DNA of 64,000 bases. Origin: DATLGB01 sp963740765. Lineage in GTDB: Bacteria; Actinomycetota; Thermoleophilia; Solirubrobacterales; Solirubrobacteraceae. Below the pieces are notes generated by a model. The model was not told where the DNA came from. It ran no database searches and was given only the letters and a program-made list of their open reading frames with translations. Below, in pieces: positions 56,350 to 64,000 of this stretch; the first letter of the stretch is position 1; each line of letters begins with the position of its first letter. Position numbers and translations under genes: made by a program. The stretch covers positions 1-64,000 of the forward strand of contig CAVUFN010000010.1 of NCBI GenBank assembly GCA_963740765.1, given 5' to 3'.

Positions 56350-58296
56350 GTGGCTACTTACCGGCAGGCGATGGTCGCTGCGGTGTGGGAACAGAACCGC
56401 TCGGTCTTCGACGAGCGGATCGCGCTGCTCGAACGCGTCCAGACCGAGCCCGAGCTGCGCTCGGAGGCGTGCCGGGCGGCCCACCAGCTCGCCGGCTCCG
56501 GCGGCACCTTCGGCTTCCCCCTGGTCTCCGAGCTCGCCCGCCGCTGCGAGGACCTGCTGAAGTCGGACGCCGCCGCCGCCCAGATGGTCGAGTGGGTCGC
56601 CGCGATGAAGGCCGAGGTCGCCATCCCGGACGCCGGGGCGACATCCGTGGAGCTCGACCCCGAGCCGGAACCGGACGAGGAGGTGGCAGACCCGCGGGCG
56701 GTGAACCTGCCGGGCGTCCTCGTCGTCTCCGAGGACCCGGAGCTGGTGGAACGCCTGCGCATGGAGGCCGGGCGTCGCGGGCTGCGCCTGTTCATCGCGC
56801 CCCGCGCCGAGGCCAGCCAGTCCTTCGCGCTCGACAAGCCCGACGCGGTCCTGCTCGATTTGTCCCTGCCGGACGCCGTGGAGATCCTCGCCGAGCTGCG
56901 GCGCGACCATCCCGACGTCGCCGTCCTCGCCCTCGCCGTCGCCGATCGCTTCGCCGACCGCCTACGGGTCGCCGAGCACGGCGCGGCAGGCTTCCTGCCC
57001 GCATCGACGCCGCCGGCCGAGGTGATCGACCACGTCACCCTCGTCCTCCAGCGCCGGGCCGGGGCCGGCGACCGCGTCCTGGTCGTCAGCCACGACCGGG
57101 CCGCCCAGGCGGAGCTCGAGGCCGCCGGGCTCGAGGTCGTGACGCTGCCCTCCGAAGGGGACGTCTGGGACGAGCTCACGCGCGTGAACCCGGCGGCGAT
57201 CATCCTCGGCGAGCACGACCTGGAGCTGGCGCGGGTGCTGCGCAACGACCGCCGCTGGTCGATCGTGCCGGTCGTGGTGGTCGGCGACGTGGAACCGGAG
57301 ATCGTCTTCGCCGCCGGGGCCGACGACATCGCTCCGACCGACCAGCTGGTCGCGCGCGTGCGCAACCACCTCGCCCGCAACCGCGTGCACCAGTCGCTGG
57401 CGGACACCGACCCGCTCACCGGCCTGCGCAACCGTCGCACCTCCACGTCGGCGCTCAGCCACCTGATCCGCCTGGCCGAGCGCCTCGACCGTCCCGTCTG
57501 CGTCGTCGAGATCGACGTCGACCACTTCAAGAAGGTCAACGACACCCACGGTCACATCGCCGGCGACTCCGTGCTGCGCCGCTTGGGGGAGCTGCTCAAG
57601 ACCTCCTTCCGCGGTGAGGACGTGGTGGCGCGGTGGGGTGGCGAGGAGTTCGTCGTCGGCCTGTTCGGGCTCGACCGCGAGGGCGCGATCGACCGCGTCG
57701 GCGACCTGCTGGGACGCTTCCGCTCCGAGGCCTTCATCAACAACGACGGCGAGGAGTTCACGCTCACCTTCAGCGCCGGGGTCGCGCAGTACCCGTCCGA
57801 CGGCGCCGACCTCGAGTCCCTCTACGACGCCGCCGACCAGGCGCTCTACGCCGCCAAGCGCAACGGGCGCGACCAGGTGGCAGGCGCGGGCACGGGGAGC
57901 ATGGTCACCCAGCAGGTCGACGTCGCCGTCATCGAGGACGAGGACGCCACCTCCGAGCTCTTCGCGACCGTCCTCACCGAGCGCGGCCTGCGCTGCTGGC
58001 GGTTCTCCAACGGGGCGGGGGCCGTCCAGATGCTGCTCGGGGAGCGGCCCGACGTGCGCGCGCGGGTGATCCTGCTCGACCTCAACCTGCCGGCCGTCGA
58101 CGGCATCGAGCTGCTGACGCTGTTCGCGCGCGAGGGGATCCTGAAGTCGTCGCGGGTGATCGTCGCCACCGCCGACTGTCGCGAGGGCACGATCGCCCAG
58201 GCCCGGGACCTCGGCGCGCGCGACTACCTGGTCAAGCCGATCGACCTCGACGACCTCACGGCCCGCGTCGAAGAGGCGCTGGGGCGCCGGCGCTAG
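56350..58296 (+). CDS. Hpt-REC-REC-like-GGDEF-REC diguanylate cyclase
   Basis: This 648-residue paralogue of the preceding gene has its Hpt histidine at His45 (AAHQLAGSGGTFGF). The first receiver has Asp170 (AVLLDLSLPDAV), and the second receiver-like region (about 235-330) lacks a clear phosphoacceptor. The GGDEF domain is intact, with RWGGEEFVVG at 428-437 and DVDHFKKVNDTHGH, so it should make cyclic-di-GMP. The C-terminal receiver has Asp577. The GTG start is 40 bp downstream of the preceding gene. Confidence 0.87.
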   Translation: MATYRQAMVAAVWEQNRSVFDERIALLERVQTEPELRSEACRAAHQLAGSGGTFGFPLVSELARRCEDLLKSDAAAAQMVEWVAAMKAEVAIPDAGATSVELDPEPEPDEEVADPRAVNLPGVLVVSEDPELVERLRMEAGRRGLRLFIAPRAEASQSFALDKPDAVLLDLSLPDAVEILAELRRDHPDVAVLALAVADRFADRLRVAEHGAAGFLPASTPPAEVIDHVTLVLQRRAGAGDRVLVVSHDRAAQAELEAAGLEVVTLPSEGDVWDELTRVNPAAIILGEHDLELARVLRNDRRWSIVPVVVVGDVEPEIVFAAGADDIAPTDQLVARVRNHLARNRVHQSLADTDPLTGLRNRRTSTSALSHLIRLAERLDRPVCVVEIDVDHFKKVNDTHGHIAGDSVLRRLGELLKTSFRGEDVVARWGGEEFVVGLFGLDREGAIDRVGDLLGRFRSEAFINNDGEEFTLTFSAGVAQYPSDGADLESLYDAADQALYAAKRNGRDQVAGAGTGSMVTQQVDVAVIEDEDATSELFATVLTERGLRCWRFSNGAGAVQMLLGERPDVRARVILLDLNLPAVDGIELLTLFAREGILKSSRVIVATADCREGTIAQARDLGARDYLVKPIDLDDLTARVEEALGRRR

Positions 58297-58986
58297 CTAG
58301 TTCGAGGAGTCGCCGGGCTCGCGGATGACTTCGCCGTCGTCGCCCACGCGGGCGTTGGGCGGCGTGTCGTCGACCTTGACCTTGAAGGTGCCCTTGGTGG
58401 TGCCGCCCGACGCGACCTTCGCCTTGCCGGTCAGCCCGGGCGAGACGGAGTAGTTGATCGTGTAGTCGCCCGCCTTGACGGCGGTGACCTTCCACTCGAA
58501 GTCCTTGGACTGCCCGGCCTTCAGCGGCCCGAGCGCCCACGTGTTCGTGTAGGAGGTGTCGCCGCCCTCGGGCCCCTCGTCGACGATCCAGATCGGTCGC
58601 GAGGGGTCCGAGACGTCGGGGTCGGCGATGTCGGAGGAGAAGGCCTGCGCGGCGCCGCCCGAGTCGCCGGGCTCGGTCGCGACGGTGACCGAGACGTCCG
58701 GCAGCGTCTTGTCATCGACGTTGCGCACCGAGATCTTCATCGTCGCCGGATCGGCGATCGACTGCTGCTTCGGGAACGACGCGTCGGTGATCTCGACCTT
58801 GTACGAACCGGCCTTCTCGGCCTTGTCCTGGCGCTCCCCGCCACCACACGCGCCCACGCCGACGGCGCACAGCGTCACGGCCACAAGGGGTGCCGCAGGC
58901 GACCCAGGCCGCTTAAGCGCGGCGAAGGTCGTAATGGGTCGCCGGAGGCGGGCCCCCCGATTGTGTCCCCATCGTCCCCTCAGCAC
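58297..58986 (-). CDS. putative secreted lipoprotein
   Basis: A lipobox-like segment VTLCAVGVGACGGGE (Cys predicted to be lipidated) is followed by a Lys-rich linker. The beta-sandwich-like region (YKVEITDASFPKQQS, ISVRNVDDKTLPDVSVTVAT, FEWKVTAVKAGDYTINYSVS) resembles DUF11/immunoglobulin-like domains. Its stop abuts the plus-strand gene with no gap (CTAGCTAG). The start is uncertain: a GTG at 58986 gives a long n-region, and a GTG at 58884 a very short one. Function is unknown. Confidence 0.65.
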   Translation of the reverse strand: MLRGRWGHNRGARLRRPITTFAALKRPGSPAAPLVAVTLCAVGVGACGGGERQDKAEKAGSYKVEITDASFPKQQSIADPATMKISVRNVDDKTLPDVSVTVATEPGDSGGAAQAFSSDIADPDVSDPSRPIWIVDEGPEGGDTSYTNTWALGPLKAGQSKDFEWKVTAVKAGDYTINYSVSPGLTGKAKVASGGTTKGTFKVKVDDTPPNARVGDDGEVIREPGDSSN

Positions 58987-59070
58987 AGCCGGAGTTGTAC
59001 CAGCCAGGCCGGAGTCCGACACCCGATCCCCGTTGCGCGCGTGTTAGGCACGGCGTAGCGTGCCCGCGCG

Positions 59071-59733
59071 ATGCCCCGTCTCCCGTACGCGATCGAGCGT
59101 CTGCGCTACAAGCGCGCGAGAGGCTTCGAGCCACCTCCGCGGTGGTCCGAGATCACCGGCTACGAGCCGATGCTGGACGTCCTGCGGTCGCTGCGGGACG
59201 TGCCCGGCGACGTCCTCGAGATCGGAGTGCTGGCCGGCGGCGGCACCTACAAGCTGGCCCGGACCGCGCCGGAGCGGACGATCATCGCCGTCGACATCTT
59301 CGATCTCAACTTCGACGACACCCCGTCCCAGGACGGGTCGAAGATGGCCGAGATCTACGACCGTCACTTCAAGGGCGCCGGCTTCGAGGGGACCCAGCGG
59401 GAGGTGTTCGACCGCATCACGGCCGGCTTGGGGAACCTGACGGTCATCGCCGGGGACAGCACCCAGGTCGAGATCCCGGCGGACCGGCTGGTGCTCTCGT
59501 TCGTCGACGGCCACCACGCGCCCGAGTACGTGCGCAAGGACTTCCACACGGCGTGGTCGCGGACCTCGCCGGGCGGCGTCGTCGTGATGCACGACTACGG
59601 CGCCGACCTGCCCGAGGTGACCCTCGCGATCCACGAGCTGATCGGCGAGCACGCACGCGAGATCGAGCGCACCTGGACCGAGCGCAACTCGATCTACCTC
59701 CAGAAGCGCGCCGGAACGCCACCTTTCGGTTGA
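59071..59733 (+). CDS. class I SAM-dependent methyltransferase (Methyltransf_24 type)
   Basis: This intact 220-residue protein has DVLEIGVLAGGGTYKLA (motif I), IIAVDIFDLNFDD (motif II) and LVLSFVDGHHAPEYVRKD, with VVVMHDYGADLPEV, a pattern of TylF/Methyltransf_24-like O-methyltransferases. The acceptor is unknown. It stands between the lipoprotein and the MCE operon and is not clearly part of either. Confidence 0.82.
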   Translation: MPRLPYAIERLRYKRARGFEPPPRWSEITGYEPMLDVLRSLRDVPGDVLEIGVLAGGGTYKLARTAPERTIIAVDIFDLNFDDTPSQDGSKMAEIYDRHFKGAGFEGTQREVFDRITAGLGNLTVIAGDSTQVEIPADRLVLSFVDGHHAPEYVRKDFHTAWSRTSPGGVVVMHDYGADLPEVTLAIHELIGEHAREIERTWTERNSIYLQKRAGTPPFG

Positions 59734-59851
59734 CGTCCTGTTAGGGCGCCGTTCCCAGTTGGCACTCGGGGCTCCGAACGCCTACGCTTCTGTCCGCTGC
59801 GCCGGGGGGATCCCGTGCGTGGGGAACGAGTAGGGGAGAGAGACACACACA

Positions 59852-60658
59852 ATGGTCCGCGGCGTTGCCGATCGCGCCTTCCTTCCGACCAAGAATCTCT
59901 TGGAGGAAGTGGGGGACATGATGATCCTCACGGGTAAGACGATCGTGTCGGCGGTTCGGCCGCCGTATCCCTACGGCGGCGAGTTCGTCGGGCAGTTCTT
60001 GTTCGCGTTGAAGTTGTGCTGGTTCCCGCTGGTGGTCTCGACGGTGGCGTTCGGGTACGGCGCGCCGGGGTTGCAGGCGGCGAACTTCCTCGTGCTCTTC
60101 GGTGCGCTGGACCGCCTCGGCGGGTTCTTCGTGCTCGCGTCGATCCGGGAGTTCGCGCCGTTCGTGACGGCGATCGTGATGGCCGGCGTCGCGGGCACGG
60201 CGATCACCGCCGATCTCGGCGCTCGCAAGATCCGGGAGGAACTGGACGCCCTGCAGGTCCTCGGCGTCGACCCGGTCAAGAACCTCGTCGTGCCGCGCTT
60301 TCTCGCCTTGATGCTCGTGACGGGCCTGTTCAACATCTACGCCCTGCTCTTCGGCATCTTCGGCGGCATCGTCGCGACGCTGGTCAACGGGGCGCCGTTG
60401 GGTCCGTTCTGGGCGACGTTCTTCACCAACGCGTCGGTCACGGACCTCTGGGGCAGCGTCCTGAAGACGACGTTGTTCGGGGCGATCATCGCGATCGTCT
60501 GCTGCTACAAGGGCATGACGGCGTCCGGCGGAGCTGAGGGTGTCGGCCGAGCCGTGAACCAGGCGGTGGTGATCGCGATCATGGGTGTGTTCGCGTTCAA
60601 CTACGTGTTCACGCAGACGCTGCTCGCCACCCATCCCGAGATCGCGGTGATCAAGTAA
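59852..60658 (+). CDS. mlaE: MlaE/YrbE-type lipid ABC transporter permease
   Basis: This 268-residue integral membrane protein of the MCE transporter has ASIREFAPFVTAIVMAGVAG and the conserved ADLGARKIREELDALQVLGV (the EExDAL loop that contacts the ATPase). MCE systems move phospholipids, sterols or other lipids across the envelope. A purine-rich site (GGGGAGAGAG, about 59833) precedes the ATG. The stop overlaps the next start (TAATG). Confidence 0.9.
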   Translation: MVRGVADRAFLPTKNLLEEVGDMMILTGKTIVSAVRPPYPYGGEFVGQFLFALKLCWFPLVVSTVAFGYGAPGLQAANFLVLFGALDRLGGFFVLASIREFAPFVTAIVMAGVAGTAITADLGARKIREELDALQVLGVDPVKNLVVPRFLALMLVTGLFNIYALLFGIFGGIVATLVNGAPLGPFWATFFTNASVTDLWGSVLKTTLFGAIIAIVCCYKGMTASGGAEGVGRAVNQAVVIAIMGVFAFNYVFTQTLLATHPEIAVIK

Positions 60659-61452
60659 TGGGCTGGCTGTCGGTCCCGCGCGACTGGATCGCCTCCTTCG
60701 GCGAGATCGTCAAGTTCTGCTCGCGCATCGTCGGCGCCGTCTACGGGCTGCGCGTCTTCAAGTTCTTCGGCGAGGCGCTGCGCCAGGCCGGCCTGCTGAT
60801 CCTCAGCTCGACCATGGTCATCTGGGGCCTGATCTTCATCATCGGCCTGCAGTGCGGGATCGAGGGCGCGTACTTCAACCGCTCCGTCGGCGCGCCCGCC
60901 TACGCCGGCGTGTTCTCGGCCTGGTGCGACCTGCGCGAGCTCGTCCCGTACGCCTTCGGCTACATGATGGCCGCCAAGGTCGGCACCGGCATCGTCGCCG
61001 AGCTCGGCTCGATGCGGATCTCCGACGAGATCGACGCGCTCGAGGTCATGGGCATCAACTCGATGGTCTTCCTGTGCGCGACCAAGCTGCTCGCCTCCTG
61101 GCTGGTGCTGCCGTTCATGTACCTGGCCGGGATCGGGGCGGGCTTCTTCGCCTCCTATCTGGCGGTGGTCCAGCAGATCGGCGAGGTCTCCAGCGGCGGG
61201 TTCTTCCTGATCTTCTGGATGTTCCAGAACCCACCCGACCTCCTGTACTCCGTCATCAAGGCGATGACGATGGCCACGGTGATCGTGCTGGTCGGGTGCT
61301 ACTACGGCTACAACGCCGGCGGCGGCCCGGTCGGGGTCGGGACGGCGACGGCGAAATCGATGGTGCTCAACATCGTGTTGGTGCACCTTGTGGGGATGTT
61401 GGGGACACAGCTGTTCTGGGGCGCGAACCCACGAGCACCGATCGGGGGATAG
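60658..61452 (+). CDS. MlaE/YrbE-type lipid ABC transporter permease
   Basis: This 264-residue second permease differs from the first and probably forms the heterodimeric core. It has KVGTGIVAELGSMRISDEID followed by ALEVMGINSM, the EIDALEVMG coupling loop, and several long hydrophobic segments (LLILSSTMVIWGLIFIIGLQ). The last helix ends GTQLFWGANPR. Two permease genes are usual in actinobacterial MCE operons. The start overlaps the upstream stop by 1 base, and it ends immediately before the ATPase start. Confidence 0.9.
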   Translation: MGWLSVPRDWIASFGEIVKFCSRIVGAVYGLRVFKFFGEALRQAGLLILSSTMVIWGLIFIIGLQCGIEGAYFNRSVGAPAYAGVFSAWCDLRELVPYAFGYMMAAKVGTGIVAELGSMRISDEIDALEVMGINSMVFLCATKLLASWLVLPFMYLAGIGAGFFASYLAVVQQIGEVSSGGFFLIFWMFQNPPDLLYSVIKAMTMATVIVLVGCYYGYNAGGGPVGVGTATAKSMVLNIVLVHLVGMLGTQLFWGANPRAPIGG

Positions 61453-62628
61453 ATGGGCATCTTCGACCGCAACAACAAAGACGACCAGGGCGAGGCGATT
61501 CCTCCGCCCCCGTCCTCGCCGCCGTCGGCGCAGGACCGTGAGGACGTCCCGCCGCCGCCGGAGCAGGCGCAGGGCGAGTCCACCTGGCTCGAGGAGGAGG
61601 ACGACGCCCGCGCCGCCGACGCCTCCAAGCCGGTGACCGCAGAGGAGATGGAGACGGCCCCGGCCTCGGACGCGCGCGTGACCAAGGAGCAGGACCGCGG
61701 CCCCGGCGGCCCGCCCGACCTCGCCAACTACGACCCCTCCGCGGACGCGTACAACCAGGACAAGATCCCGGGCGCGGCCGCTCGCGAGGAGTACGCGCGC
61801 TCGATGGTCCCGCCCGGCGGCGACCCCAACGACGAGTACCGCTGGCACACGGGCCGCATCCGCGAGACGGGTGCCGAGGACGCCGTCGAGTTCGTCGAGG
61901 TCCACAAGGCCTTCGGCCGCAACAAGATCCTCCGCGGCCTCAACATGGGCATCCCGGAGAACAAGATCTCCATGATCCTCGGCCCGTCGGGCACCGGCAA
62001 GTCCGTGTGCATCAAGCACATGGTCGGCCTGCTCTACCCCGACGACGGCGATGTCCTGGTCCACGGCGAGTCGATCCCGAACATGGTCGACGACCGCCTC
62101 TTCGAGGTGCGCAAGAAGTTCGGCGTCCTCTTCCAGGACGGCGCGCTGTTCGGCTCCATGAACCTCTTCGACAACGTCTGCTTCCCCCTGCGCCAGCACA
62201 CGGACAAGGGCGAGGAGGAGATCGAGGACATCGTCATGCGTCGCCTGCGCGAGGTCGGCCTCGAGTCCGCCACGGACAAGATGCCCAACGAGCTGTCGGG
62301 CGGCATGCGCAAGCGCGCCGGCTTCGCCCGCGCCCTCGTGCTCGACCCCGACATCGTGCTCTTCGACGAGCCCGACTCGGGCCTGGACCCCGTGCGCACC
62401 GCCCTGCTGTGCGAGCTGATCCAGGAAGTGCACGAGGAGAACGGCGGCGCCTACGTCGTCATCACGCACGACATCATGAGCGCCAAGCGCGTGGCGGAGC
62501 ACATCTCCGTCCTCTGGAAGGGCCGGATCGTGGAGTCCGGGCCGGCCCAGGAGCTCTTCAACTCGGACAACATGTTCGTCCGCCAGTTCCTCTCCGGGGC
62601 GTCCCGCGGGCCCCTCGGGATGGAGTGA
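61453..62628 (+). CDS. mlaF: MlaF-type ABC ATPase with long acidic N-terminal tail
   Basis: The ABC domain begins near residue 140 and has Walker A GPSGTGKS at 177-184, the Q-loop GVLFQDGALFG, signature NELSGGMRKRAGFARAL and Walker B IVLFDEPDSGLDPV. Before it is a low-complexity, acidic and proline-rich segment of about 140 residues not seen in the usual 250-270 residue MlaF. The tail could bind partners or regulate ATPase activity. It powers the MCE lipid transporter with the two permeases. Confidence 0.92.
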   Translation: MGIFDRNNKDDQGEAIPPPPSSPPSAQDREDVPPPPEQAQGESTWLEEEDDARAADASKPVTAEEMETAPASDARVTKEQDRGPGGPPDLANYDPSADAYNQDKIPGAAAREEYARSMVPPGGDPNDEYRWHTGRIRETGAEDAVEFVEVHKAFGRNKILRGLNMGIPENKISMILGPSGTGKSVCIKHMVGLLYPDDGDVLVHGESIPNMVDDRLFEVRKKFGVLFQDGALFGSMNLFDNVCFPLRQHTDKGEEEIEDIVMRRLREVGLESATDKMPNELSGGMRKRAGFARALVLDPDIVLFDEPDSGLDPVRTALLCELIQEVHEENGGAYVVITHDIMSAKRVAEHISVLWKGRIVESGPAQELFNSDNMFVRQFLSGASRGPLGME

Positions 62629-62823
62629 ACCTCACGGCGTCTCGCTGACGACCGTCGCCCGCGGCAATCGGTGCGTACGAGAGGATGCGCGGGCGCGCGC
62701 CTGCTTCCCACAGGCAACCCGGGATAAACACTGCGCGTCTAGCATTCCGCGGGTTGGTAGGGGAGACTTCCCCGCCCAGGCAGTCCGTCAGCAGGTCGGT
62801 ACGAGGGGAGAAGCGGAAGAGGG

Positions 62824-64000
62824 ATGATCGCGCGGTTCGCCGCACTTGGAGCCGTTGTGGTCGCAGTCGTGTTGCTGGTGGTCGTCCTGACGGGCGGCTC
62901 GAAGGCCCATGACTACTCCCTGCTGTTCCAGAACGCCGGCCAGCTCGTCAAGGGCGACGACGTTCAGGTGGGGGGCCGCCGCGTGGGCACGATCAAGACG
63001 ATCGAGCTGACCGACGACAACCAGGCGCGCGTCCGCGTCACCGTCGAGGAGCCGATCGCCCCCCTGCACGAGGGCACCCAGGCGATCATCCGCGCGACCT
63101 CGCTGTCGGGCGTGGCCAACCGCTACATCGCGCTGACGCCCGGCCCGCAGAACCGGCCCGAGTTCGACGACAAGGCCGAGCTGGGCAGCGACAAGACGAC
63201 GACGATCATCGACCTCGACCAGCTCATCAACACGCTGGACGCCCCGACGCGGCAGGACCTGCAGAAGGTCATCAAGGGCTTCTCGACCCAGCTCGACGGA
63301 CAGGGCGACCAGGCCAACGAGGCCGCCAAGTACTTCAACCCCGTGCTCTCGACCTCGCGCCGGCTGATCGCCGAGGTCACCGACGACGAGCAGGTGCTGA
63401 CCGACCTGCTGCTCAACGCGTCCAAGCTCTCGACCGCGCTGGCCGACCGCCGCGACGACCTCACGAGCCTCGTCTCCAACACGAACCAGACGGCGTCGGC
63501 AATCGCCGCCGAGGACCCGTCCTTCGACCGCGCGCTGCAGGTGCTGCCGACCACGTTGCGCCGCGGCAACACCACCTTCGTCAACCTGCGCGCCGCGCTC
63601 GGCGACCTCAACCGCCTGACGGACGCCTCCAAGCCGGCGACGAAGGACCTCGCGCCCTTCCTGCGCCGCCTGCGCCCGCTCGTGGCCGCCACGCGCCCGA
63701 CCATCCGCGACCTGCGCAAGGCCGTCACCAAGAAGGGCCTCAACAACGATCTCGTCGAGGCGACGCTGAAGTTCCCGCGCCTGTCGCGCGTCGCCGCCCC
63801 GGCCCTGCGCAACGGCCGCCAGGCCCTCGACGACTCTCGCAAGGTCGTCGCCTTCTTCCGCCCCTACGCGCCCGACTTCGTCGGCTGGCTGCGCGACTTC
63901 GGCCAGGGCGCCTCCTACTACGACGCCAACGGCCACTACGCGCGCATCGCGCCGGTCGCCAACGCGTTCTCGTTCGGGACCAACCCGGCCGGCGGCGAGG
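62824..64000 (+). CDS. MCE-family substrate-binding protein, 3' end beyond window
   Basis: The ATG at 62824 begins an N-terminal membrane helix (FAALGAVVVAVVLLVVVLTG). The MCE domain follows with YSLLFQNAGQLVKGDDVQVG and GRRVGTIKTIELTDDNQARV, then LSGVANRYIALTPGP. After it are long helical stretches (LLLNASKLSTALADRRDDLT). It would form the lipid-binding ring or tube of the transporter. A 195-bp gap, the largest in the operon, precedes it. 392 residues are visible and the gene continues. Confidence 0.9.
   Translation, partial: MIARFAALGAVVVAVVLLVVVLTGGSKAHDYSLLFQNAGQLVKGDDVQVGGRRVGTIKTIELTDDNQARVRVTVEEPIAPLHEGTQAIIRATSLSGVANRYIALTPGPQNRPEFDDKAELGSDKTTTIIDLDQLINTLDAPTRQDLQKVIKGFSTQLDGQGDQANEAAKYFNPVLSTSRRLIAEVTDDEQVLTDLLLNASKLSTALADRRDDLTSLVSNTNQTASAIAAEDPSFDRALQVLPTTLRRGNTTFVNLRAALGDLNRLTDASKPATKDLAPFLRRLRPLVAATRPTIRDLRKAVTKKGLNNDLVEATLKFPRLSRVAAPALRNGRQALDDSRKVVAFFRPYAPDFVGWLRDFGQGASYYDANGHYARIAPVANAFSFGTNPAGGE

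Noticed and set aside
60601..62502. 633-codon minus-strand frame
   Set aside because: Antisense to the MCE permease and ATPase genes, which are certain.
1..64000. tRNA, rRNA, CRISPR arrays and insertion sequences
   Set aside because: None was recognised by eye; no transposase-like protein or terminal repeats were seen. A covariance-model search (tRNAscan-SE, Infernal) would be needed to exclude small RNAs.

Overview
The window is GC-rich, densely coded DNA with frequent GTG/TTG starts and 4-nt start/stop overlaps. A type III glutamine synthetase, an MCE (Mla-type) lipid-transport operon, a PucR-type regulator and a large extracellular-polysaccharide locus together suggest an actinobacterium, most likely of the Thermoleophilia/Solirubrobacterales. 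That placement is an inference; no rRNA or tRNA was recognised in the window.

Layout. (1) 1-8.6 kb, housekeeping and small defence-type genes: the 5' part of cobalamin-dependent methionine synthase (metH), a nucleotidyltransferase remnant, a VapBC-type toxin-antitoxin pair, a DUF234-type AAA ATPase, purM (interrupted by a frameshift) and a membrane-anchored DsbA-like protein without its cysteines. (2) 7.4-47.1 kb, a roughly 40-kb surface-glycan locus. It holds at least seven GT4-type and six GT2-type glycosyltransferases, a PMT/ArnT-like membrane glycosyltransferase, a Wzx-like flippase, two O-antigen ligase/polymerase-type proteins and a Wzz-tyrosine-kinase fusion. It also has O-acyltransferases, hexapeptide acyltransferases, four sulfotransferases, a decayed sulfatase, several methyltransferases and three secreted glycoside hydrolases, one of them GH79/heparanase-like. 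The content fits Wzx/Wzy-type assembly of a sulfated, methylated and acylated exopolysaccharide. (3) 47.2-53.8 kb, nitrogen assimilation: glnN, a small RTX-repeat protein, amt, glnK, a PucR-type regulator and a second glnK. A pair of sequence motifs is shared between the glnN and amt upstream regions. (4) 53.8-59.7 kb: a histidine phosphatase, two paralogous Hpt-REC-GGDEF-REC signalling proteins, a lipoprotein and a methyltransferase. (5) 59.85-64 kb: an MCE/Mla lipid-transport operon (two permeases, ATPase, and a substrate-binding MCE protein that runs off the window).

Reading quality. At least twenty apparent single-base frameshifts fall in blocks at about 5.9-8.8, 15.9-26.6 and 33.3-37.5 kb, while 9.9-15.4, 26.7-33.2 and 38-64 kb look clean. 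Several lie in G runs, and one hits purM, normally a single-copy biosynthetic gene, so many may be sequence or assembly errors. Others (the sulfatase, nucleotidyltransferase and acyltransferase remnants) carry real internal deletions or truncations. Coordinates for frameshifted genes span the whole reconstructed gene.
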